Source: an uncultured Lachnospiraceae bacterium
GTDB taxonomy: Bacteria; Bacillota; Clostridia; Lachnospirales; Lachnospiraceae
NCBI GenBank assembly: GCA_910587045.1
Contig: CAJULG010000010.1
Coordinates: 34,245 to 98,244, forward strand
Direction of reading: 5' to 3'
DNA: 64,000 bases
The translations under genes and the position numbers were made by a program. Position 1 is the first letter of the stretch. Each line of letters starts with the position of its first letter. The notes under the pieces were generated by a model. That model searched no databases. It saw nothing but the letters and a program-made list of their open reading frames with translations, and had not been told where the DNA came from. Shown piece by piece: positions 1 to 8,244 of the stretch.

Positions 1-787
1 ACCGGGAGATGTCTATTCCATAGAATTTACCGTTGCTCCTTTTGAGGCCGGGATTAATCTGCAGATATGGAAGGACTATGGAGATGAATTTAGTATTGGT
101 CTGCGAACGCCCTCTGGAGTTATGGTGGGGCCGTTTAACGAACGTCTGGCCAAACAGTCTGTTATTGCAGGGCCTACGAATATTTCTTTGTATTATGGAC
201 AGCCAACCCCTTATAATGTCAGTCAGGAAATTTATATTGCCTTGATTCCCACAGACAGTTATATCGAGGAGGGGATCTGGACTCTGTTCCTTTATCCGGA
301 AAATATACGCTCCGGAGCTTATAATCTATGGCTTCCGGTATCCGGGGCTACAAATGCACAGACAGAATTCCTGAGACCGGAGGTGCTGATGACGCTTACG
401 ATTCCTTCTGCTGCCAGGCGTGCGATCACGGTTGGTGCTTATGATTCCAGGACAGACAGCTATGCTGCATTTTCCGGCAGAGGAGGCGTAGACGCCGGTG
501 ACCGGAAACCGGATCTGGTAGCACCCGGTGTAGGAATTACTGCACCTGCACCGGGAGGCGGATATGATACTCGCAGCGGTACTTCCATGGCGGCTCCATT
601 TGTATCCGGCGGGGCGGCACTGCTGATGGAATGGGGAATCATAAAGGGGAATGATCCCTTTCTTTATGGAGAGAAGATGAAGGCCTATTTGATCAAGGGA
701 GCGCGGAGACTGCCGGGATTTACAATATATCCGAATCCCCAGATAGGATGGGGAGCGTTGTGTGTGAGGGATAGTCTGCCGGGGTAA
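1..787 (+). CDS. S8 (subtilisin-like) serine protease, C-terminal part
   Basis: The reading frame is open from base 2, so the gene starts upstream; 261 C-terminal residues are visible. The catalytic-serine motif GTSMAAPFVSGGAALL lies at about 580-630, preceded by KPDLVAPG, both hallmarks of the subtilase (S8) family. The Asp and His of the triad must lie outside the window. The visible part begins with a beta-rich insertion before the serine-bearing segment, as in clostridial Csp-like subtilases; that subfamily is an inference. The gene ends at TAA 785-787 and is followed by a promoter and a tandem repeat array rather than by an obvious terminator. It probably encodes a secreted or spore-associated protease, but no N-terminal targeting signal can be checked. 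Confidence 0.9.
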   Translation, partial: PGDVYSIEFTVAPFEAGINLQIWKDYGDEFSIGLRTPSGVMVGPFNERLAKQSVIAGPTNISLYYGQPTPYNVSQEIYIALIPTDSYIEEGIWTLFLYPENIRSGAYNLWLPVSGATNAQTEFLRPEVLMTLTIPSAARRAITVGAYDSRTDSYAAFSGRGGVDAGDRKPDLVAPGVGITAPAPGGGYDTRSGTSMAAPFVSGGAALLMEWGIIKGNDPFLYGEKMKAYLIKGARRLPGFTIYPNPQIGWGALCVRDSLPG

Positions 788-835
788 AAGGTTATATTAT
801 TTTAAATAATAAGGAAGAAAAAATATTGATTTTTG

Positions 836-863
836 TTGAATTATACAGATAGTATGGTATAAT
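836..863 (+). promoter_or_regulatory. sigma-A promoter with extended -10 ahead of the repeat array
   Basis: TTGAAT (836-841), a 16-bp spacer and TATAAT (858-863), with a TGG extended -10 just before it. The first 92-bp repeat begins at this -10 box, so transcription would run through the array towards the gene at 1253. Confidence 0.55.
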
Positions 864-1120
864 ATACGCGAACACAATGAGGCAAGCGGCTGCGAAGCAG
901 ACATTTGGCGAAAGTGCGCGAACCATGATGGAGCAAAGCGAAATCATGGTATAATATACGCGAACACAATGAGGCAAGCGGCTGCGAAGCAGACATTTGG
1001 CGAAAGTGCGCGAACCATGATGAAGCAAAGCGAAATCATGGTACAATATACGCGAACACAATGAGGCAAGCGGCTGCGAAGCAGATATTTGGCGAAAGTG
1101 CGCGAATCATGGTATATTAT
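854..1120 (+). repeat. 92-bp tandem repeat array carrying extended -10 boxes
   Basis: Units begin at ATGGTATAAT 854, ATGGTATAAT 946, ATGGTACAAT 1038 and ATGGTATATT 1109. Two units are 92 bp long with very few differences; the third is 71 bp because it lacks the 21-bp part holding one hairpin arm. In full units ACCATGAT (922-929, 1014-1021) pairs with ATCATGGT (943-950, 1035-1042), so an 8-bp inverted repeat runs into each -10 box. The unit length is not a multiple of three and both strands give only short unrelated frames, so I read it as non-coding. Confidence 0.9.
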
Positions 1121-1252
1121 AACCTGAGGAGGAGTCCTGAGGCCGGAAAGCAGAAGAACATAATTTATTAAATAATTAAGAAGACGGTATGGGTAATAGC
1201 ATGGCGTTTTCCCATCCATACCATCGAAAAGTATTGCAAAGGAGTGAGGATT
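1121..1252 (+). other. Leader of the 1253 gene with a GGTATGG/CCATACC hairpin
   Basis: Between the array and the next gene lies an AT-rich stretch and an inverted repeat, GGTATGG (about 1186-1192) with CCATACC (about 1215-1221), followed by the ribosome site AAAGGAG. No known riboswitch core was recognised. Confidence 0.35.
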
Positions 1253-1672
1253 ATGGCAAAACTTATCATTACGGTAGAAGGTGGAAAGGTAACACAGACA
1301 CTGAATTTTCTGGACAGAAACATCAAGGACAATCGATATGTCTATGGAAATGGCAATGAATCAGGAATTATGACTGATGTAGAAGAAATATATTCAGATA
1401 TTCCGGAATGCCAGAGAATAACAGAAAATTATGATGAATTGACAGAAGCAATGGACTTGGGGAAAAGCCAGCTTACTGCAATTATGCGTCAGTTGAATGA
1501 ACTGGAGAAGGAAATGGATCCGTATGTTGTTCCGCAGCCGGAAAGCCAGCGGGAGCATGTAATTACATTGAGTAACGATGATTTGATGAAGCTTTCCAAA
1601 CTTATGAGAGTCCCGTCACTTACCACAGATCAACAGATTGAAGAGGCAATTCGAAAGCTGATACAGGTTTAG
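1253..1672 (+). CDS. Hypothetical protein, 139 aa
   Basis: I do not recognise the family. ATG 1253 is preferred because AAAGGAG lies 9 nt upstream; a GTG at 1244 would overlap that site. The protein is soluble and charged, with no signal peptide or membrane segment. It opens with a strand-like MAKLIITVEGGKV, has a central helical stretch rich in Glu and Leu, and ends in a short helical tail (DQQIEEAIRKLIQV). It is a single-gene unit between the repeat array and a strong bidirectional terminator at 1684-1719. Codon use matches its neighbours. Confidence 0.75.
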   Translation: MAKLIITVEGGKVTQTLNFLDRNIKDNRYVYGNGNESGIMTDVEEIYSDIPECQRITENYDELTEAMDLGKSQLTAIMRQLNELEKEMDPYVVPQPESQREHVITLSNDDLMKLSKLMRVPSLTTDQQIEEAIRKLIQV

Positions 1673-1683
1673 CAGGAAGATAT

Positions 1684-1719
1684 AAAGAAATAGGCAGGCA
1701 TACGCCTGCCTATTTCTTT
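1684..1719. terminator. Bidirectional terminator
   Basis: A perfect 16-bp inverted repeat, AAAGAAATAGGCAGGC with its complement and a 4-nt loop, A-rich on one side and T-rich on the other. It serves the convergent genes ending at 1672 and 1710 and contains the TAG stop of the minus-strand gene. Confidence 0.9.
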
Positions 1720-2600
1720 ATACAAAAAGCAAAATATCCCTTTCCCCCGGTATTGAACAGCAGGCTGTATGGAGGGAATTCTTTATCAAAGGTTCGGATA
1801 AACTGTTCGAAGGTCAGTACATCATTCCGTTCCAGTTCATACGCGCCGGTTAATTCAAAAAAGGCTGCAACACAATCCACAAGCTTCTGGGAAAGAACCC
1901 GCATAGCATAAACCACCGTTTTGTCAACCCGGCTGATCTTTTTACCCAGCATGTCACCAAGAGCGCGGAGTATCATTCGCTCTTCATATGCTAAAAAGAC
2001 CTGAATACGCTCCCCGGTCGCAGACTTATAATTCAAACGGTAGCAGAGGGCATTACCGGAGGAGAAGTCCTCACAGCTGTAATGGACGCTGATCAGCTTT
2101 GCATTTAACCGGAACAGATCGTGCAGAACCTGTATAAGGGCCTTTTCCAATGATTTCATTTCATCATCGGATGCGCGATGTACCCATTTGTTTGCAGTTC
2201 GTCCTGTGATCGCACGGTCTTCGATCATAATATGGGCATTCAGCCATCCTACGCAGATGCCCAGAAAGTGCTGGACAGATTCCGTGGAATAATTCTGTTC
2301 CTCTAATTCCTGTTCCAGGGCCGGGATAGTCTTGTCACGCATATTGTCATGGAGATGCTTATGCATGTCATATTTATCATATTCGATCGACTGCATATAT
2401 GCTTCCTCATCAGCAAAGTGCTTTAAGGTATAGTTCTTGAAGTATTTGATCCCCTCCTGACAGGCATGCTGTTGCTTTGCTGTATCCTCATTTAGATTGA
2501 TCAGTTTTCCAACAATAGAAAAAAGCCGCTGATGTGCTTTATCAACGCTTTCCACCCCGATATTAAATCGGTCATTCCATTTCAGTTCGTTCAACGCCAA
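1710..2600 (-). CDS. Bacteriohemerythrin with C-terminal CheX-like domain
   Basis: Residues 1-135 are a hemerythrin domain with all seven di-iron ligands in canonical order: His23, His61, Glu65, His80, His84, His123 and Asp128. Such domains bind O2 reversibly and serve in sensing, storage or delivery. Residues about 150-296 look like a CheX-type (CheC/CheX/FliY superfamily) fold; the usual Glu/Asn phosphatase motif is not evident, so dephosphorylation of CheY is doubtful. The start is a TTG at 2600, preceded by CAGGAAGGGAG; a second TTG at 2594 is possible. No membrane segment, so cytosolic. Probable role: oxygen sensing by an anaerobe. The promoter lies at 2674-2702. Confidence 0.85.
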   Translation of the reverse strand: MALNELKWNDRFNIGVESVDKAHQRLFSIVGKLINLNEDTAKQQHACQEGIKYFKNYTLKHFADEEAYMQSIEYDKYDMHKHLHDNMRDKTIPALEQELEEQNYSTESVQHFLGICVGWLNAHIMIEDRAITGRTANKWVHRASDDEMKSLEKALIQVLHDLFRLNAKLISVHYSCEDFSSGNALCYRLNYKSATGERIQVFLAYEERMILRALGDMLGKKISRVDKTVVYAMRVLSQKLVDCVAAFFELTGAYELERNDVLTFEQFIRTFDKEFPPYSLLFNTGGKGYFAFCIKK

Positions 2601-2673
2601 GACTCCCTTCCTGTGTGAATTGCAATTCGCTGTATATTGTCGACAGAATAAAAAATTCCATCACTATTGTATT

Positions 2674-2702
2674 ATTTTAGCATATTTTTCTGAATGAAAC
2701 AA
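2674..2702 (-). promoter_or_regulatory. Promoter of the hemerythrin gene
   Basis: Read on the minus strand: TTGTTT (2702-2697), 17-bp spacer, TAAAAT (2679-2674) with a TGC extended -10. Confidence 0.5.
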
Positions 2703-2758
2703 TGCGGATTTTTGTTTCTAAACTTTTTATAACCTTTCCGTTTCTTTGGAATCCCTAC

Positions 2759-2787
2759 TTTAAAATGCCGGATAAAAATGGTATTAT
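2759..2787 (+). promoter_or_regulatory. Probable promoter of the FNT transporter gene
   Basis: TTTAAA (2759-2764), 17-bp spacer, TATTAT (2782-2787) with TGG just upstream. The -35 box is weak. Confidence 0.4.
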
Positions 2788-2872
2788 AGTTATATGATAC
2801 TAAAAATATATGAAAACTTACTTTTGGATTATGGGTGACAGGGTAAGAGAAGGGGAATGGGGAGGTATGTGA

Positions 2873-3718
2873 ATGTATTCACCGCTGGAAATAGCAAGAA
2901 ACTATGTAGACATCGGGGAACATAAGACGCATCTGTCAATCTTTAAAATGTTATTATTAGGCTTCTTTGCCGGAGTCTTTATCGGCTTTGCAGGGATCGC
3001 CTCCACGACTGCTTCCAGTACGATTGCGATTCCTTCGGTGGCAAAGCTGGTGGGAGCCTGTGTCTTTCCAGCCGGGATTGCCATGGTGATCATGGCCGGA
3101 AGCGAATTATTTACGGGAAACTGTCTGATCATCATATCCGTTCTGGAAAAGAGGGTTACACCGGGAAAGATGCTGAAGAACTGGTTGTTTGTATATATCG
3201 GAAATTTCATTGGTGCAGCATTTGTAGCGGCTATGGTAGTTTATGGTCATACACCGGATTTATTTCAGGGGAATCTTGCAGAAGCGATCGTAAATGCAGG
3301 TAAGGCACGAACGGATCTGATGGTGATGGATTCTTTTATCCGGGGAATCCTGTGTAATGTCTTAGTGTGTATTGCCATCTGGATGTCCTTTGCTGCGGTA
3401 CGGATATCCGGTAAGCTGATGGTAAGCTTCTGGCCGGTAATGCTGTTCGTTCTGTGCGGTTTTGAGCATTGTGTTGCAGATATGTATTTTGGAGTGGCGG
3501 CTCTGCTGGCATCCGTTGAATATGGAATTGCAGCAGAGGGCTTAACCTGGGCAAACTTTCTGATAAAAAGTCTGCTGCCGGTAACGCTTGGAAATATTAT
3601 CGGTGGCGCAGGGATCGTAGGAGTAGGCTACTGGCTGGTATATCTTCATCATACGCCATATACACAGGCGACAGTGGAAGAGGAACAGCTTGAGATTGAC
3701 ATAGCAGAGAAATATTAA
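2873..3718 (+). CDS. Formate/nitrite transporter (FNT) family channel
   Basis: A 281-aa membrane protein with about six hydrophobic segments. The family pattern is clear: an N-terminal amphipathic segment MYSPLEIARNYV, a first membrane helix with GFFAGVFIGFAG, then the GSELFTGNC segment that forms part of the FNT pore. FNT proteins are pentameric channels for formate, nitrite or hydrosulfide. The substrate cannot be fixed from the sequence; with no formate or nitrite enzyme beside it, formate export in a fermenter is only a guess. The next gene starts 10 bp downstream, so the two are probably co-transcribed. Confidence 0.88.
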   Translation: MYSPLEIARNYVDIGEHKTHLSIFKMLLLGFFAGVFIGFAGIASTTASSTIAIPSVAKLVGACVFPAGIAMVIMAGSELFTGNCLIIISVLEKRVTPGKMLKNWLFVYIGNFIGAAFVAAMVVYGHTPDLFQGNLAEAIVNAGKARTDLMVMDSFIRGILCNVLVCIAIWMSFAAVRISGKLMVSFWPVMLFVLCGFEHCVADMYFGVAALLASVEYGIAAEGLTWANFLIKSLLPVTLGNIIGGAGIVGVGYWLVYLHHTPYTQATVEEEQLEIDIAEKY

Positions 3719-3727
3719 CGGATCATT

Positions 3728-4456
3728 ATGAAAGTAACGTATCTTAGTCACAGTGGATTTCTATTAGAAGCGGAAACTGCTAATTTCATATTTGATTATT
3801 ATCAGGGGGAGCTTCCCCGGCTGGAGCCGGAGAAGCCCCTTGTTGTGTTTGTCAGTCACGGTCATGCAGATCATTATAATCGGAAAATCTACCAATGGCT
3901 GAGGTATTATCCAAAGGCACGATATATTCTTCCAAAAGATATTCCGACCCGGCGGCTGATCGCAGAAGAGGAGGCACAGGGAATTCCCCTGGGAAGGGCA
4001 GTGATTCAGCTCCGGAAGAATACCACACAGGAGTTGCTGCTGTTTAATGGCTGTCCTCTGACTGTCACGACGTTGAAATCGACAGATGCCGGAGTTGCAT
4101 ATTTAATTGAATATGAGGGCAGTACGATCTATCATGCCGGTGATCTGAACCTTTGGTATTGGAGCGGAGAAACCAGACAGTACAATGAGAATATGACCAG
4201 GGCATTTTTGAGAGAAATGGAGAAGCTAAGGGGAATACGGATTGATCTAGCTTTTATTCCGCTGGATCCGAGACTGGGAGTCCATAGCATGGATGGCCCC
4301 AGGCTGTTCCTGGAATATACAACGTGCAAATGGGTTTTTCCCATGCATATGTGGGGAAATTACGATATAATTGCAGAATTTATCCATAAATATCCCCAAT
4401 ATCAGGAGCAGCTTGCAGTTATCACCCACGAGGGGCAGGTATTTCAGTGTTATTAA
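3728..4456 (+). CDS. Metallo-beta-lactamase-fold hydrolase (UlaG-like)
   Basis: 242 aa. The zinc-binding motif SHGHADH (HxHxDH) is at about residues 43-49, a further ligand region IYHAGDLN at about 134-141, and a C-terminal MHMWGNY histidine. The single-domain architecture and length fit the UlaG-like branch of the fold, whose members hydrolyse ester or phosphodiester bonds. The substrate is unknown. No signal peptide, so cytosolic. It lies 10 bp after the FNT gene and its end converges on the FabF-like gene with an 18-bp gap. Confidence 0.82.
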   Translation: MKVTYLSHSGFLLEAETANFIFDYYQGELPRLEPEKPLVVFVSHGHADHYNRKIYQWLRYYPKARYILPKDIPTRRLIAEEEAQGIPLGRAVIQLRKNTTQELLLFNGCPLTVTTLKSTDAGVAYLIEYEGSTIYHAGDLNLWYWSGETRQYNENMTRAFLREMEKLRGIRIDLAFIPLDPRLGVHSMDGPRLFLEYTTCKWVFPMHMWGNYDIIAEFIHKYPQYQEQLAVITHEGQVFQCY

Positions 4457-4474
4457 TTATGATCCTACAGCCGT

Positions 4475-5728
4475 CTATGAATATTTGCGCAACAGGATAC
4501 TGGAATTCTGACCGCCGAAGCCGAAGGCATTGGACATGGCAATGGTTACGTTCCGTTTTCTTGCCTTCCCTGGTACATAATCTAAGTCACATTCCGGATC
4601 CGGCTGTTCTAAATTCAGTGTCGGCGGGATGATACCATCCTGAATCGCTTTGACACAGGCGATGGTTTCCGTTATACCGCCGGCACCCATCATATGGCCG
4701 GTAGACCCCTTGGTAGAGGTTACTGCAAGCTCATAGGCATGACTGCCAAACAGTTGCTTGATGGCACTGGTTTCAATCACATCACCCTTTGGTGTGGAGG
4801 TGCCGTGTGCATTAATATAATCAATTTCATCCGGCTGAACGCCAGCCTTTTCCAGACAGTGACGCATACAGAAGACTGCGCCGATCCCCTCCGGATGCGG
4901 TGAAGTAACGTGATAGCCATCGGTACTGTTTGCCCAGCCGATGATAGAAGCATGAATATGAGCCTCTCTTGCTTTGGCATGTGCCTCCGTTTCAATTACG
5001 ATACAGCCGCCGCCTTCTCCCATGACGAAGCCGTCACGACTGGCATCAAAAGGACGACTGGCAGAAGCCGGAGAATCATTCCGGGTAGAAAGCGCGTGAG
5101 CGGAAGCTAGACTCATGATCGGCAGGGGAGAGGTTGCTGCCTCGGCACCTACGCATAATACAACATCTGCTTCCCGGCTGTTCAGCAGCATGATACCGGT
5201 GGACAGGGCATCTGCACCGGAGGAACAGGCAGTGGTCACAGTCAGACTTGGTCCGCGGAGTCCCTTTGCGATCGCGATCTGAGCCGCTGCGATATTACCA
5301 ATGATCTTTGGTACAAAGCGGGGACTGACCTTCGTATGAGCACCGCTGGTAATGCCGGACTGTGTTTCCGCAATGGTGGCAATGCCGGCGAAGGCTGTAC
5401 CTACGACGATTCCAATCCGTTCCGGTGGTACCGGACAGTTTTCCGGCTGCTCCGGATGTAAGCCTGCATCAGCCATGGCTTCCTCTGCAGCAACATAACC
5501 GTACTGCATAAAGGTATCCATTTCCTTTGCCAGCTTTCTCGGAATATAGTCTGTCGCTGCAAATTCCTTTACTTCAGCGGCAATCTGTACCGGAAGAGCA
5601 GAAGCATCAAACCGGGTAATGCTCCCGACGCCCTGTACGCCATGGATCAGCCCGTTCCAGTAGGCTTCAATACCGATTCCGATGGGAGTAACAGCTCCCA
5701 TACCAGTGATCACAATGTTTTCGTTCAT
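4475..5728 (-). CDS. fabF: 3-oxoacyl-ACP synthase II, stand-alone FabF paralogue
   Basis: 417 aa, full length for a FabF-type condensing enzyme. The nucleophile is in TVTTACSSGADAL, and the two catalytic histidines are in NAHGTSTPKGD and STGHMMGAGG. It elongates acyl-ACP with malonyl-ACP. A second FabF (12903-14141) sits in the main operon; this copy differs clearly in sequence and lies downstream of an acyl-CoA ligase on the same strand. A terminator (5818-5853) separates the two, so co-transcription is uncertain. It may be a specialised elongation or secondary-lipid enzyme; the pairing with a ligase is suggestive only. Confidence 0.9.
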   Translation of the reverse strand: MNENIVITGMGAVTPIGIGIEAYWNGLIHGVQGVGSITRFDASALPVQIAAEVKEFAATDYIPRKLAKEMDTFMQYGYVAAEEAMADAGLHPEQPENCPVPPERIGIVVGTAFAGIATIAETQSGITSGAHTKVSPRFVPKIIGNIAAAQIAIAKGLRGPSLTVTTACSSGADALSTGIMLLNSREADVVLCVGAEAATSPLPIMSLASAHALSTRNDSPASASRPFDASRDGFVMGEGGGCIVIETEAHAKAREAHIHASIIGWANSTDGYHVTSPHPEGIGAVFCMRHCLEKAGVQPDEIDYINAHGTSTPKGDVIETSAIKQLFGSHAYELAVTSTKGSTGHMMGAGGITETIACVKAIQDGIIPPTLNLEQPDPECDLDYVPGKARKRNVTIAMSNAFGFGGQNSSILLRKYS

Positions 5729-5817
5729 ATGTAAATTCTCCTGTTTCTTATTTTTCTATTTTGCCTTCCCGGGTAACATGTCAATCGGGCAAAATGTGTC
5801 TTGTGCAGATCAGAAAA

Positions 5818-5853
5818 CTATGGATAGGCAATCGAATGCTTACCTATCCATAG
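5818..5853 (-). terminator. Terminator after the acyl-CoA ligase gene
   Basis: CTATGGATAGG (5818-5828) and CCTATCCATAG (5843-5853) form a perfect 11-bp stem; on the minus strand it is followed by a TTTTC run. It lies between the ligase stop (5866) and the FabF start (5728). Confidence 0.75.
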
Positions 5854-5865
5854 AAGTGAAACAAA

Positions 5866-7572
5866 CTAGACCGACTCTGCATTACCGGCACTTTTTCCCC
5901 AGTCCTTTTCCTTTATTTCCACCCGACGGATCTTTCCGCTGACGGTCTTTGGAAGCTCCTTCACAAATTCAATGATCTTTGGGCGCTTATACGAAGCCAG
6001 GTTCAGCTTAAAGAACTTGACCATTTCTCTCTTTAGAGCATCACTGGGCTCTGTTTCCTCCGTTAATACCACACTTGCCTTGATCGCCTGCCCCCGCATT
6101 GGATCCGGAACAGAGGTAACTGCACATTCTACGACATATGGAAGCTTCATGATCTCACTTTCAATCTCAAAAGGCCCCACCCGGTAACCGGTGGATTTGA
6201 TCACATCGTCGGCACGACCGACATACCACAAAAACCCGTCCTCATCCATATAAGCAGTATCCCCGGTATGGTAAAATCCATGATAGCAAACGGATTCTGT
6301 CCGGCGTTCGTCCAGATAATAGCCTAAGAACAGTCCCTCCGGAGTGCCATTCTCTACGCTGATCACGATCTCGCCCGTTTCACCCGGCTCACAGAAGGTT
6401 TCATCCGGACGCATGATCCTGATGGTATACTGGGGACTCGGTTTGCCCATGGAACCGGGCTTTGGTTCCATACCTGCCAGGTTGCCAATGGCCAGGGTCG
6501 TCTCTGTCTGGCCAAAGCCTTCCATGATCTTCAGGCCGGTTGCCTGGTAGAATTTGTCATAAATTTCCGGATTTAATGCTTCTCCGGCAGTCGCTACATT
6601 CTTTAAAGAGGACAGATCAAATTTATCCAGCTTCATGTGAACCATGACACGGTAGACGGTCGGCGGGGCGCAAAACGTTGTGATCTTGTATTTTTCGATC
6701 ATCTGTAATATCTGGCTCGCATAGAATTCCTCGAAATCATAGGTGAATACTGCGGCTTCGCAGAGCCATTGCCCGTACAGCTTTCCCCACAGGGCCTTTC
6801 CCCAGCCGGTATCGCTGATCGTAAAATGAATGCCCTCCGGATCCACCTGCTGCCAGTATTTTGCAGTGATAAAATGTCCCAGAGCATACTTATAGCTGTG
6901 TGCTGCGATCTTCGGATAAGAGGTGGTGCCGGAAGTAAAGAACATCAGCATCGGGTCATCTCCGCCGGCAGCATTGACCGGACGCTTGAATTCAGGAGAG
7001 AAAAAGCGGATATCCCGTTTAAAGTTACTCCAGCCCTTCAGAGTGGAATTGCCAACCATGATTTTAGCTTTCAGACCGTCATAGGTCCTGGATGCCCGTT
7101 CTACTTCGTTTGCTACTTTACCATCAGCAGTACAGAGAACTGCATCGATCTGTCCCGCCTTGAAGCGGTATTCAAAATCCTTCTTCACTAACAGATTGGT
7201 AGCAGGAATGGCGATCGCACCGATCTTATGGAGTGCCAGGATAGCAAACCAGAATTGATAATGCCGTTTCAGCACCAGCATGACCCGGTCACCCCGGCGT
7301 ATGCCCAGATAACGAAAATAGTTGGCTGCCTTGTTGGAATAGAGCATCATATCCCGGAAGGTGATCCGGCGTTCTGTCCCATCCTCAGCAATATGGAGCA
7401 TTGCCAGTTTATCCGGTTTGGTCTTTCCCAGAACATCGACTACATCATAGGCAAAATTAAAATGCGTATCGTTATGGAATTCAATGGCGCTTAATATCCC
7501 GTTCTCATCTTTGGCGGTTGAAATGAATTTGCCGGCAATTCCACATTCCGGCTGTAAGCTTGTCTGACTCAT
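5866..7572 (-). CDS. AMP-forming acyl-CoA synthetase (medium-chain/acetyl type)
   Basis: 568 aa from ATG 7572, chosen for GGAAAGGATC upstream; the frame is open further upstream (to 7719) but without a ribosome site. ANL-superfamily motifs are in order: the phosphate-binding FFTSGTTSYPKIAAHS, the adenine motif EGFGQTETT, the hinge TGD/YVGRADDVIKSTGYRVGP, and the C-terminal catalytic lysine in KTVSGKIRR. It activates a carboxylic acid to acyl-AMP and then acyl-CoA in the cytosol. Length and motifs resemble the acetyl/medium-chain (ACSM-like) branch; the substrate is not determined. It faces the fatty-acid operon across a shared intergenic region. Confidence 0.88.
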   Translation of the reverse strand: MSQTSLQPECGIAGKFISTAKDENGILSAIEFHNDTHFNFAYDVVDVLGKTKPDKLAMLHIAEDGTERRITFRDMMLYSNKAANYFRYLGIRRGDRVMLVLKRHYQFWFAILALHKIGAIAIPATNLLVKKDFEYRFKAGQIDAVLCTADGKVANEVERASRTYDGLKAKIMVGNSTLKGWSNFKRDIRFFSPEFKRPVNAAGGDDPMLMFFTSGTTSYPKIAAHSYKYALGHFITAKYWQQVDPEGIHFTISDTGWGKALWGKLYGQWLCEAAVFTYDFEEFYASQILQMIEKYKITTFCAPPTVYRVMVHMKLDKFDLSSLKNVATAGEALNPEIYDKFYQATGLKIMEGFGQTETTLAIGNLAGMEPKPGSMGKPSPQYTIRIMRPDETFCEPGETGEIVISVENGTPEGLFLGYYLDERRTESVCYHGFYHTGDTAYMDEDGFLWYVGRADDVIKSTGYRVGPFEIESEIMKLPYVVECAVTSVPDPMRGQAIKASVVLTEETEPSDALKREMVKFFKLNLASYKRPKIIEFVKELPKTVSGKIRRVEIKEKDWGKSAGNAESV

Positions 7573-7690
7573 GGCACGATCCTTTCCATATTTTATATTA
7601 TATTTAATCAAATAAATTGTTTTTTTGTCTAGCATTGATGGTTTGATAGATTTTTTCACATGGTTTCCAAAACCACATAACCTATTTTCT

Positions 7691-7719
7691 ATGGTAAAGT
7701 GTACCATGAAAAATGTCAA
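7691..7719 (-). promoter_or_regulatory. Promoter of the acyl-CoA ligase gene with overlapping palindrome
   Basis: Minus strand: TTGACA (7719-7714), 17-bp spacer, TACCAT (7696-7691). The -10 box is one arm of a perfect palindrome, ATGGTA-AAGTG-TACCAT (7691-7707), a position suited to a repressor. It lies about 120 nt upstream of the chosen start codon. Confidence 0.45.
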
Positions 7720-7841
7720 GGGCTATATCGTATGAAAGAAATGAATTTTTTCATTTTTTATAAAATTTCACAAAGCAGGGAAGCGGGAGAGGAGGGAATG
7801 AGAAAATGTTACTAAAATGTTTCAAAACTGGTATAAATCGG

Positions 7842-7869
7842 TTGACAAACAGGGAATACTTGATACAAT
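7842..7869 (+). promoter_or_regulatory. Promoter of the fatty-acid synthesis operon
   Basis: A perfect TTGACA (7842-7847), 16-bp spacer and TACAAT (7864-7869), 64 bp ahead of acpP. Confidence 0.7.
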
Positions 7870-7877
7870 ATACTTGG

Positions 7878-7903
7878 TTAGAAGATTAAAATTTTTTAAC
7901 TAA
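7878..7903 (+). promoter_or_regulatory. Possible operator just downstream of the FAS promoter
   Basis: An imperfect AT-rich palindrome with outer arms TTAG and CTAA, centred about 25 bp after the -10 box. FabT-type MarR proteins bind AT-rich palindromes near fab promoters, so the location is plausible, but only about half the positions pair. Confidence 0.25.
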
Positions 7904-7933
7904 AAATATTGAGTAAGAAAAGGAGAAACTACT

Positions 7934-8161
7934 ATGTTCGAAACAATTAAGAAAGTGATTGCGGATACCTTAAGCTGTGATGAGGATAAGATTACCTTAG
8001 AGGCTTCTCTGACTGACGATCTGGGTGCAGATTCCTTAGATGCAGTTGAGTTAGGCATGGCAATCGAGGAAGAGACCGGTGTGGCGATCGCAGATGAGGA
8101 TCTTCCGAACATGAAGACTGTTAAGGATTTAGTAGACTACGTTACCGCTCACCAGGAGTAA
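7934..8161 (+). CDS. acpP: Acyl carrier protein
   Basis: 75 aa, acidic, with the phosphopantetheine attachment motif DSLDAVEL (serine near residue 36). It carries the growing acyl chain for the type II enzymes encoded downstream. First gene of the operon, with AAAGGAG ahead of the ATG. Length and helical pattern are normal. A hairpin in the 111-bp gap to accD could uncouple its expression from the rest. Confidence 0.96.
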   Translation: MFETIKKVIADTLSCDEDKITLEASLTDDLGADSLDAVELGMAIEEETGVAIADEDLPNMKTVKDLVDYVTAHQE

Positions 8162-8187
8162 TTGTAGTAATTTGAGCTGATGGATAG

Positions 8188-8244
8188 AACAGGTATATAT
8201 AAATCGGTACATAACAGTTGGATTTGTGTATACCTGTTTCTTTT
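8188..8244 (+). promoter_or_regulatory. Hairpin with T-rich tail between acpP and accD
   Basis: AACAGGTATA (8188-8197) pairs with TATACCTGTT (8229-8238) across a 31-nt loop, followed by TCTTTT. It looks like a partial terminator that would let acpP be made in excess of the downstream genes. Confidence 0.5.

Larger units (their letters stand above)
7573..7933. other. Divergent regulatory region between acyl-CoA ligase and acpP
   Basis: An AT-rich 361-bp gap with no gene. It holds a minus-strand promoter with an overlapping palindrome (7691-7719), the acpP promoter (7842-7869), and an imperfect palindrome at 7878-7903. Confidence 0.7.

Noticed and set aside
854..1120. CRISPR-like array
   Set aside because: Units are contiguous 92-bp copies without unique spacers and no cas gene is near.
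792..1219. Two overlapping minus-strand reading frames of about 90 codons
   Set aside because: They arise from the 92-bp repeat read in shifted frames, have no ribosome site and resemble no protein.
5866..7719. Longer acyl-CoA ligase starting at 7719
   Set aside because: The extra 49 residues are Lys/Ile-rich, have no family similarity and cover the promoter; ATG 7572 has GGAAAGGATC.
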